DNA of 64,000 nucleotides from Leptospira ellinghausenii. Lineage in GTDB: Bacteria; Spirochaetota; Leptospiria; Leptospirales; Leptospiraceae. The stretch lies in assembly GCF_003114815.1 (NCBI RefSeq), contig NZ_BFAZ01000006.1, positions 333,405-397,404 of the forward strand, given 5' to 3'. Position 1 is the stretch's first letter. Every line of letters starts with the position of its first letter. Both the position numbers and the translations under genes were made by a program. Below the pieces are notes generated by a model. That model searched no databases. It was not told the DNA's origin and was given only the letters and a program-made list of their open reading frames with translations. Below, piece after piece: positions 57,761-64,000 of the stretch.

Positions 57761-59209
57761 ATGGACCAGATATCCCTAGACCGAGATGCCGAACAATTAA
57801 AAAGCCTCGGATTAAAATCAGAATTTGAACGGAGTATGAGTTTTTGGGAAAACTTTTCCCTCGGTTTTACATATCTGTCCCCCGTTGTGGGTGTATACTC
57901 CGTATTTGCCCTAGCCATCCAAGCAGGTGGACCACCGATGATTTGGAACTATCTCTTAGTAGGACTCGGTCAATTTTTAGTTTGTTTGGTTTTTGGTGAG
58001 GTGGTATCCCAATACCCAATCTCTGGGGGGATTTACCCTTGGTCACTCCGGCTTGTTGGAGATAAATTTGCTTGGATGGCCGCGTGGGTTTATGCTTGGG
58101 CTTTGTTTACATCCGTTGCAGCGGTCGCCGTTGGTGGTGCCCCTTTTCTAGGTAACCTACTCGGAGTGGAACTAGGTAATACTGGTTTTATTTGGATTGC
58201 AATTGGTATGATCTTAATCTCCACCTTACTTAATTTAAGTGGAACTAAGTTATTAGCACAGGTTGCCTTTTTTGGTTTTTTCTGTGAACTAGTAGGCGCT
58301 ATCCTTGTTGGGGGTTATTTACTGTTTTTTGCAAAAGTAAATTCTATTTCTATTTTATGGAATACGTTTTCTTTCGGAAGTGGCGTGGATTATTTCCCTG
58401 CATTTCTTGCATCTTCAGTTGCCGCTATGTTTTGTTATTATGGATTTGAAGCGTGTGGAGATGTGGCTGAAGAAACACCAAATGCAAGTTCAGCGATTCC
58501 TAAGTCCATGCGTATGACAATTTATATTGGAGGTGGTGCTGCCATTTTCATTTGTTTGGCCCTACTTTTAGCACTACCCAATGTGGAAAAAGCAATATCG
58601 GGAGAAGATTCTGATCCTGTTACCACCACACTCACAACTGCTATGGGAATGACCGGTTATCGATTGGTTATCGTTGTGGTGATGATTTCCTTTTTATCCT
58701 GTTTACTGAGTTTACAAGCTGCGGCGAGTCGATTGTTATTTTCATTTGCAAGAGATGGAATGATATTTGGTAGCCAATATTTAAACCATCTATCCAAAAA
58801 AGGTAAAGTTCCGACAAAAGCTCTGATCATCACGGGGATTATACCCATCATCATCACGAGCATTGGACACTGGTTACAAGATACAGTCACAACCATCATC
58901 AGTTTTGCATCCTGTGGAATTTATGTTGCGTTTCAAATGGTTGTCTTTGGAGCTTTATATGCCAGGTTCAAAGGATGGAAACCACAAGGTTCTTTTACGT
59001 TAGGAAAGTATGGTTATGGAATTAACGTACTTGCCTTGGTTTATGGAATCATTGCCGTTTCCAATATGGTATGGCCAAGATCACCAGAAGAACCTTGGTT
59101 CATTAATTACGGAATGATTTTTACGTCTCTTGTGGTAGTAACAACAGGTTTATTTTACCTTCTTCTCGCCAAACCACATATCCGGAAAAAATACGCAAAA
59201 TCGATTTAA
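57761..59209 (+). CDS. APC family amino acid permease
   Basis: 482 residues with about 12 membrane segments of the amino acid-polyamine-organocation superfamily. The start has the consensus FSLGFTYLSPVVGVYSVF (TM1 GSxxG-like region) and VSQYPISGGIYPWSLRLVG in the first third, later GFEACGDVAEETPNASSAIPKSM (TM6-7 loop, family AEE motif). Resembles amino-acid/GABA permeases; substrate unknown. Stands alone between two divergent/convergent neighbours. Confidence 0.9.
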   Translation: MDQISLDRDAEQLKSLGLKSEFERSMSFWENFSLGFTYLSPVVGVYSVFALAIQAGGPPMIWNYLLVGLGQFLVCLVFGEVVSQYPISGGIYPWSLRLVGDKFAWMAAWVYAWALFTSVAAVAVGGAPFLGNLLGVELGNTGFIWIAIGMILISTLLNLSGTKLLAQVAFFGFFCELVGAILVGGYLLFFAKVNSISILWNTFSFGSGVDYFPAFLASSVAAMFCYYGFEACGDVAEETPNASSAIPKSMRMTIYIGGGAAIFICLALLLALPNVEKAISGEDSDPVTTTLTTAMGMTGYRLVIVVVMISFLSCLLSLQAAASRLLFSFARDGMIFGSQYLNHLSKKGKVPTKALIITGIIPIIITSIGHWLQDTVTTIISFASCGIYVAFQMVVFGALYARFKGWKPQGSFTLGKYGYGINVLALVYGIIAVSNMVWPRSPEEPWFINYGMIFTSLVVVTTGLFYLLLAKPHIRKKYAKSI

Positions 59210-59228
59210 TCATTCTGAAACGATGGAT

Positions 59229-59257
59229 TTTGGGAAATTGTCATTCTTTTTCCCAAA
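59229..59257. terminator. hairpin between convergent genes
   Basis: TTTGGGAAA (59229-59237) and TTTCCCAAA (59249-59257) form a perfect 9-bp stem 19 bp after the permease stop, overlapping the 3' end of the minus-strand gene. It fits a terminator for the permease transcript. Confidence 0.5.
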
Positions 59258-59813
59258 CCATCCATTCTCCCAATTCCCATTCCTTTTTTTTAACAATTTT
59301 GTAACCAGGAAGAACACTTCCACCAAATCCATGATAAGTGATTACTTGTGTTCCTTTTTTACATTGGTATAAATGATGTTTCAGAATTTGAATGTTTTTG
59401 ATAAATTCTATAGCAGACTTTTCTTTTTTGAAATCAATCGAATGTTCTCCCTTCATCAGTTCATACAATGGATTGAATACATAATAATGAGAATGTCCAT
59501 AAGGAAAATTGACCAAAAAATCAGATTGAGTGAAAGTAACGCCCGTTATTTTCAATTTTAGCATTAACTTTTCTGAAACAGTTACCAATCCTTTTCGGTC
59601 TTCAACACCATACACAGGGAAACTTCCATTGGCAAATTGGACCAAGTTCAAACAAAATTTTCCAACCCCTGAGCCTAAATCCATTACGGAATACACAGAT
59701 TGTGTTTTTAAATACTCCCAGGTGAACCGAATGATTTCAATGGGGGTCCACTGGTAAGGAGAAAGGACTCTGTATTCATTTGGTAAAAGAGAATCCCAAA
59801 TCTCGTCTGTCAT
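59241..59813 (-). CDS. SAM-dependent methyltransferase-like protein
   Basis: About 190 residues from ATG 59811-59813, preceded by AGGGGATG; an upstream in-frame ATG at 59843 lacks a ribosome site. The Rossmann motif I is VMDLGSGVGKFCLNL, followed by VYGVEDRKG (acidic motif II end) and a FNPLYELM stretch where a catalytic motif may lie. No target-recognition domain is visible, so the substrate cannot be named. Confidence 0.7.
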   Translation of the reverse strand: MTDEIWDSLLPNEYRVLSPYQWTPIEIIRFTWEYLKTQSVYSVMDLGSGVGKFCLNLVQFANGSFPVYGVEDRKGLVTVSEKLMLKLKITGVTFTQSDFLVNFPYGHSHYYVFNPLYELMKGEHSIDFKKEKSAIEFIKNIQILKHHLYQCKKGTQVITYHGFGGSVLPGYKIVKKKEWELGEWMVWEKE

Positions 59814-59892
59814 CACATCCCCTACATCCAAAGAAAGTAGCATCTTAAAAATTGGTTTCTCATTTTTCCAATCCGTGTTACAACTTTTCCTT

Positions 59893-60114
59893 ATGGATCA
59901 AAAAATACAGTATTTAAACCAGATGATTGAAATCATAGACACAAAAGTTTCGATCTTTAAGAAAAATAAAACCAAACTGCCCCAAGCCGCTTACCAAGCA
60001 GAAAAACAAGTCCTCACAAGGACAATCCAAGACACAATCCAACTCGCTGAAGAAATCAAACCTGTTCCTTTTTCCCTCATCAATGATTTGAAAACATTGA
60101 TCAAACAATTATAA
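59893..60114 (+). CDS. small helical protein, unknown function
   Basis: 73 residues from ATG 59893 (GTG 59875 would add six). It is fully helical in appearance, with heptad-like hydrophobic spacing (QKIQYLNQMIEIIDTKVSIF, LTRTIQDTIQLAEEI) and no membrane part. No strong ribosome site is visible. Sits between a methyltransferase-like and an FAD protein gene. Not recognised. Confidence 0.5.
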   Translation: MDQKIQYLNQMIEIIDTKVSIFKKNKTKLPQAAYQAEKQVLTRTIQDTIQLAEEIKPVPFSLINDLKTLIKQL

Positions 60115-60141
60115 TCCTATCTGTTTTAAGTCTAATCTATC

Positions 60142-61248
60142 GTGAGCGAATCTGATTTAAAATCATCAAATACCCCCATCGTTGTGGGTTCCGGAATCAC
60201 TGGTGCATCGATCATGATGATGAAACCAGAAGTTCGGTTATTTGACAAAGCAAGAAATGCTGGTGGAAGGGTAACCACAAAAGAATTACAAGATTTGGGA
60301 ATTCGATTTGATATTGGAGCTACAATGTTCCGAGACCAAATGGAAGTCAATTGGTTAGGCAAAACTTCATCCTATAATTTGTTTGAGATATGGAATTCGA
60401 ATCTTGTCTCGGTTGAAACAAAACAAATCTATGACAACCACCACTATTATCCAGTGTATGGAATGGAATCAATTGCGAAGGGAATGTTAAAAAACCACCC
60501 TTCTTCCCAAAGTATGACATTAAAATCCATCAAACAGAATAATGACGATGGATGGAATTGTGATTTTTATTCCAATACAAACAAACGATTGGAACAAGTT
60601 TCTTCAAAAGAAGTGATCCTTACCCTCCCAATCCCTCAAATCCTAGAAATATTCAAACATTCTGAAACGAATCACAACCTAGAAAAATGGATTCAGTTCT
60701 TAGAACCTTATAATGATTACCGGAAAACTCTTGTTAGTTTATTTTATTGGAAAAACTGGAAACCAGACTTGGAAACATTCGGACTAATCCAAAATTCCAA
60801 ATTCCCAGTGAATACAGTTTTAGAACGGGGGGAAGATTGGGAATACCAAAGTTGGGAATTTATCAAATACCCAACGAAAAATGATCATGGATCCACATTA
60901 CTCGTACAATTTTCAGCGATGTTTTCTGAATCACATTTTGAATATTGGATGGATCCAGATAAAAAACCAACTCCCTTTTATGAAGAAATGTTAACTTCTA
61001 CCTTAAAGGAAAAATGGCAGGCACCAAACCCCGATGGAATTTGGAACCACCGCTGGAAGTTTGCACAGGCTCAGATGCCACTCCTTGGTCGTCAGGGAGC
61101 CTTACAACTTGACTCAGAGGAATTCTTAGAATGGAAATCCCTTTGTAAGGAAACTGGTATCATGGTGTTAGGTGACTGGTTATTTGGATCAAAAATTGAA
61201 AGGATCATCGGAGGAGTTTATTTTCTCATCCATAATGGTATCTTATGA
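60142..61248 (+). CDS. FAD-dependent amine oxidase/renalase-like protein
   Basis: 368 residues from a GTG start. The N-terminal Rossmann loop IVVGSGITGASIMM holds GxGxxG for the FAD adenine part, followed by LFDKARNAGGRVTTKE (the RxGGR-like second motif). A C-terminal GDWLFGSKIERI block is where the family has its last FAD motif. The overall look fits short flavin amine oxidases, or a renalase-like NADPH oxidase; substrate unknown. The stop overlaps the converging DUF1499 gene by 6 bp. Confidence 0.75.
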   Translation: MSESDLKSSNTPIVVGSGITGASIMMMKPEVRLFDKARNAGGRVTTKELQDLGIRFDIGATMFRDQMEVNWLGKTSSYNLFEIWNSNLVSVETKQIYDNHHYYPVYGMESIAKGMLKNHPSSQSMTLKSIKQNNDDGWNCDFYSNTNKRLEQVSSKEVILTLPIPQILEIFKHSETNHNLEKWIQFLEPYNDYRKTLVSLFYWKNWKPDLETFGLIQNSKFPVNTVLERGEDWEYQSWEFIKYPTKNDHGSTLLVQFSAMFSESHFEYWMDPDKKPTPFYEEMLTSTLKEKWQAPNPDGIWNHRWKFAQAQMPLLGRQGALQLDSEEFLEWKSLCKETGIMVLGDWLFGSKIERIIGGVYFLIHNGIL

Positions 61249-61680
61249 TTCGGCTTTACCTAAGATTTCCCGAAAAGAATTCACCCTCCTTCGGTTGGCA
61301 AAAATATCCCAAAGGCCAAGGAGTGACTGAGACCTGACCTGGACTTCATTTTTGTCACTTGGAAAGTAAACTTCCACTCGGTCGGGAAACCGAAACACTT
61401 TTGTAAAAAATATGATTCGAATGTATTCCCCTTCTTTCTCTTCACTGATAAAGATATTTTCTGACTCATGAAAAAATTTGGAAATTCGTTTGTACGCCTC
61501 CTCTCTTGAAGTTGAATACACAATAGGATCCACTTTATGAACAAAATTGTATTTCATACTTTGCGACGAAACACAGTTAGGTGAAGGAGGACAACCTCGA
61601 AGTTCACCTTCGTCTACACCGGAAAAGGGACTGAGAACGCTCATACAACAAATGAAAAATACACCTAAAGCTGCTTCCAT
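61243..61680 (-). CDS. DUF1499 family exported protein
   Basis: 145 residues with a short hydrophobic N-terminus. The family fingerprint is CPPSPNCVSSQS near residue 30, EEAYKRI, then RFPDRVEVYFPSDKNEVQVRSQSLLG and the final NRRRVNSFREIL. DUF1499 proteins are widespread in bacteria and of unknown function. Overlaps the FAD gene on the opposite strand by 6 bp. Confidence 0.88.
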   Translation of the reverse strand: MEAALGVFFICCMSVLSPFSGVDEGELRGCPPSPNCVSSQSMKYNFVHKVDPIVYSTSREEAYKRISKFFHESENIFISEEKEGEYIRIIFFTKVFRFPDRVEVYFPSDKNEVQVRSQSLLGLWDIFANRRRVNSFREILGKAES

Positions 61681-61750
61681 ACTTCCATCTCTTCAAGTTA
61701 CCCATTTTTTTACTTGCAGATTTTCATTTTCCTCGTAATTTCCTTATCTC

Positions 61751-62635
61751 ATGAAACGAACCTTCAAACTTTTCTCGTTTATTTTGTTTTTTAGTCTCAT
61801 CCTACTCTTTGGCATCGCCTATTATTTTTCAGGGATGGTGTTATACCCCAAAGTTCGATGTAACCCGGACCATCATGTATATTGTGACGGACCAAAAGAA
61901 TTGGGATTGGAATTTGATGAAGTAAACATTACTACCGAGGACAAATTGAACCTTGTTAGTTACTGGATCCCCGCCAAACAATCCAAAGGAACAATTCTTA
62001 TGGTCCATGGGCATGGTGGCCAGAGGAATGAGGGCCTTCGTTTTTCCAAGAGCCTACACCAAGCAGGATACAACTTACTACTCCTAAGCCTTCGCAGAAA
62101 CCATGGTGGGTATGCAACGATGGGTGGTCTTGAACAAAAAGATGTGGATGCTGCGCTGCAATTCTTAAAGGCAAAAGGAGAAAACAAAATTGGGATTTTT
62201 GGATTTTCCATGGGGTCTGCGACAAGTATCATTGCTATGGCTAACCACAAAGAAATCAAAGCTGGTCTTTTTAGCAGCGGGTATGCGAGTGCGATGGATG
62301 TGCTCATCGAATCCGCCAAACGTGATTTTGGAATTCCTTACTATCCCCTCATCCCAGTTGTGAAATTAGTATTGGACTACCGAAGTGGAATTGATATGAA
62401 TTCTGTGAGACCAATTGATTCGATCGCGAATATCCAGCCAAGGCCTATTGCCATTTTTCATTGTAAGATGGATGATTATGTAGACTACCACCATGCTGAG
62501 GACTTATATGCCAAAGCAAAAGAACCTAAAAGTCTATGGGCACCTGAATGCAATCGCCACGAACGGATTTGGAATTTTGATCCTAAAGAAGCAGAAAAAA
62601 GGACTGTTGTTTTTTTTACGGAGTATTTGAAGTAA
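61751..62635 (+). CDS. alpha/beta hydrolase, membrane-anchored
   Basis: 294 residues with an N-terminal hydrophobic anchor (about 6-27). Oxyanion region LMVHGHGGQRNEGL, nucleophile elbow GFSMGS (Ser), likely acid Asp in the KMDDYVDYHHAEDLY segment, and His in the C-terminal CNRHERIWNF complete a catalytic triad. Similar proteins are annotated as serine aminopeptidase-like or lysophospholipase hydrolases. The substrate is unknown. Confidence 0.85.
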   Translation: MKRTFKLFSFILFFSLILLFGIAYYFSGMVLYPKVRCNPDHHVYCDGPKELGLEFDEVNITTEDKLNLVSYWIPAKQSKGTILMVHGHGGQRNEGLRFSKSLHQAGYNLLLLSLRRNHGGYATMGGLEQKDVDAALQFLKAKGENKIGIFGFSMGSATSIIAMANHKEIKAGLFSSGYASAMDVLIESAKRDFGIPYYPLIPVVKLVLDYRSGIDMNSVRPIDSIANIQPRPIAIFHCKMDDYVDYHHAEDLYAKAKEPKSLWAPECNRHERIWNFDPKEAEKRTVVFFTEYLK

Positions 62636-62728
62636 GGAAGAGAATATGTCTCAAGGACTGGAAATACAGTCATTACGAATATATAATTTATGATAAAAAC
62701 TTTCTCAAGCTTACGTTAGTTTGGAATA
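62636..62728. other. AT-rich gap after hydrolase
   Basis: Nothing coding is seen. A short GACTG/CAGTC repeat (near 62653-62668) could form a small stem. This gap begins the gene-poor end of the window. Confidence 0.3.
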
Positions 62729-62926
62729 CTAATCACAAATTGAATCGATGCGTAAGATACTTCGACAAGTCAGGACTAATGGTAATTTCTCGGAATCTTT
62801 AGCAGAATTTGCCAGAAATAAGCAGGCTTGCAGTTTCTTTTTTTGTTCAGAGCAGTCACTATTGCTCGTTGAAACTGAAACAGAACAATTTACGATCAAA
62901 AATAAAACTATGACAACCTTTCTCAT
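62729..62926 (-). CDS. small twin CX9C lipoprotein, candidate
   Basis: 65 residues. A signal sequence (about 1-13) ends in LIVNC, so Cys14 may be lipidated. The mature part has four further cysteines at residues 25, 35, 54 and 64, spaced C-X9-C, X18, C-X9-C, the twin CX9C layout used by mitochondrial helical hairpin proteins. AGGAAG lies 8 nt before the ATG, which supports translation. The gene lies alone in an AT-rich stretch next to a transposase remnant. Function unknown; two disulfides in a helical hairpin are inferred. Confidence 0.62.
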   Translation of the reverse strand: MRKVVIVLFLIVNCSVSVSTSNSDCSEQKKKLQACLFLANSAKDSEKLPLVLTCRSILRIDSICD

Positions 62927-63299
62927 TCTAAAATCTTCCTATTCCATTTTAATATGTTATCTATAACCAAAGATTCTGTTAGTTGCTCTTTTACTTTGCA
63001 CTATTGCAATCTCAATGAGAAATCATACAACTATCTTTTGTCCAAAATATTACTTAAAAGCAATCGATATCTAAGCCTATCAATATCTGATTTCCTAAAT
63101 TCAGGTATTTTATTGCAAAAAATGAAGTAGAATCAATGGACAACTTGTCCTAAATCAAATGGAATTATACTATATTGGACACTTGTTTTTTTCTGATTTT
63201 GAATCAGTATGTCTTCGATTTTAACCATGTGCGTGATATTTATCAAATTCCTAACATCCAAATAGTGATTTGTGGAAATCATCGGGATTTCACGTTTTC
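62927..63299. other. AT-rich noncoding stretch with palindrome
   Basis: No coding frame with good features is seen. It holds the 13-bp palindrome GGACAACTTGTCC (63138-63150) and, 25-40 bp on, a related GGACACTTGTTT near 63176-63187. The region may be the regulatory area of the small lipoprotein or decayed mobile DNA. Confidence 0.35.
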
Positions 63300-63332
63300 A
63301 AATTAGATAATCTAAAATAGCTTATCTAATTT
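63300..63332. repeat. 11-bp perfect inverted repeat before transposase fragment
   Basis: AAATTAGATAA (63300-63310) and TTATCTAATTT (63322-63332) with an 11-nt spacer, 18 bp before the transposase reading frame. It could be a terminator-like hairpin or an insertion-sequence boundary relic. Confidence 0.5.
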
Positions 63333-63349
63333 TCTTTAATTGAAATATA

Positions 63350-63988
63350 TTGAACCAGCTCCCCAAGGAAGGAGACCTTAAAAAAGCCCTGCAAAATCAG
63401 CCTGTAGCGGTAGCTGACTCAGTGGTGTTATATTCATCTTCCATCAGAGCAAACAAACATAGATCCAGACGATACAAGGGAGGAACTGCTTCTATTTACT
63501 TAAGTAACTCACTAGGAGGAGAACAGAAAGGGACACTAGTTCATACAGTAGGCATTAACGGAGGGATGACCTTCTACAAAAGTATACCTCTAAATAACCA
63601 ACACTACTTAGAAAAGGATCTGAATGAAAAGATCCCAAAGACAGTTACCCTCTTCACTGACGAAGGATACAACTTCTTATGGGATCGTCCCAACCATAGA
63701 TCCGTGAATCACAGTAAGAAATCGAATGATCCAAGATTCAACTTAAGTCGTGAGAGATGGGTGACTAAAGAGGGAGTGTCCTCTAATGGTGCAGAGGCTA
63801 GAAACAATCTATTAAAGCAAAGTTTCCGCAGTTATGGGTTCTTAAGTTGTAAATGGGGACAACTGGCACTGAATGAGATCAGTTTCTTAGGGAATGTAAG
63901 ATTTGTTCCAGAACTTAAAAATCTACTGAGTTTGGGGGATTCTAAAAATGTGGGCTTCGGTGATTACCACTGCTCGAAGGAGGGCTAA
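63350..63988 (+). pseudogene. IS1595/ISXO2-type transposase, 5'-truncated
   Basis: A 212-codon frame that opens at a TTG (63350) without ribosome site. It matches the C-terminal catalytic part of ISXO2-like transposases: VAVADSV (first Asp region), VHTVGINGG, LFTDEGYNFLW (second Asp), HRSVNHSK, and SNGAEARNNLLKQSFR (Asn/Glu/Lys region) then LNEISFLGN. The usual N-terminal zinc ribbon of this family is missing and no frame upstream supplies it, so the gene is a remnant. Whether an inverted-repeat end lies beyond 64000 cannot be seen. Confidence 0.75.
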
Positions 63989-64000
63989 GAACAAACCCCA

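Noticed and set aside
62748..62966. 72-codon plus-strand frame opposite the small twin CX9C gene
   Set aside because: No signal sequence, no ribosome site, and the minus-strand frame has both.
1..64000. tRNA, rRNA, CRISPR array, origin of replication
   Set aside because: No cloverleaf, rRNA segment, regular direct repeats with spacers, or DnaA-box cluster was noticed on reading; no search programme was run.

Overview
The window looks like chromosomal DNA of a Leptospira-type spirochete. The sequence evidence is a 282-residue periplasmic-type flagellin FlaB without D2/D3 domains, many short spirochete-style lipoproteins, a long N-terminal-sensor/HAMP/SpoIIE-type phosphatase with TPRs, a cyclic-nucleotide-gated K+ channel of the LliK/SthK kind, paired small heat-shock proteins, an orphan PTS enzyme I and a minimal MCE (Mla) transporter. 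By eye the base composition is moderately AT-rich (not computed). Genus is fairly secure; species or clade (perhaps a saprophytic relative of L. biflexa) is inference only.

Layout. 1-4.8 kb: a lipoprotein cut by the window edge and the Mg2+ transporter mgtE face a coiled-coil lipoprotein, a coiled-coil OmpA-domain protein and a cation-diffusion facilitator whose ends overlap. 4.8-16.5 kb: an acyl-CoA-dehydrogenase-like protein sits 5 bp behind uvrA, then sppA, tsaC with a GH18 hydrolase, a queuosine-precursor transporter, a glycerophosphodiesterase, a VOC protein and a large membrane protein whose start abuts the VOC start. 16.5-25 kb: leuA-hisC, two Hsp20-type chaperones behind a promoter with two CIRCE-like operators, ridA plus a membrane protein, and a coupled acyltransferase-clpS-clpA unit. 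25-34.5 kb: a 1055-residue receptor phosphatase, a DedA protein, an operon of lipoprotein, AI-2E family permease, xseA, xseB and a sodium-solute symporter, then ddl.

34.5-41.2 kb is the envelope core. A protein built of about 20-residue aromatic/proline repeats is translationally coupled (ATGA) to mlaE, mlaF and mlaD, followed by lpxC with a stem-loop over its ribosome-binding site, and by ptsI. 41.2-54.4 kb: a POT peptide transporter, a PduO cobalamin adenosyltransferase, flaB, an OmpA/glycine-zipper lipoprotein, YbaB, the K+ channel, an orphan ParA, a YopX-domain protein coupled to a TPR protein, an acyl-CoA synthetase, pepN and an RRM protein. 54.5-62.6 kb: a response regulator with EAL domain, membrane protein, small lipoprotein, amino-acid permease, methyltransferase-like protein, FAD protein, DUF1499 protein and an alpha/beta hydrolase.

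The last 1.4 kb is different in character: a gene-poor AT-rich stretch with one small lipoprotein gene carrying a twin CX9C cysteine pattern, an 11-bp inverted repeat, and a 5'-truncated IS1595/ISXO2-type transposase. No tRNA, rRNA or CRISPR array was seen. Most of the window is compact housekeeping DNA. The least explained items are the repeat protein in front of the Mla genes, the twin CX9C lipoprotein, the lpxC leader hairpin, the tandem CIRCE-like sites and the acyltransferase-clpS-clpA operon.
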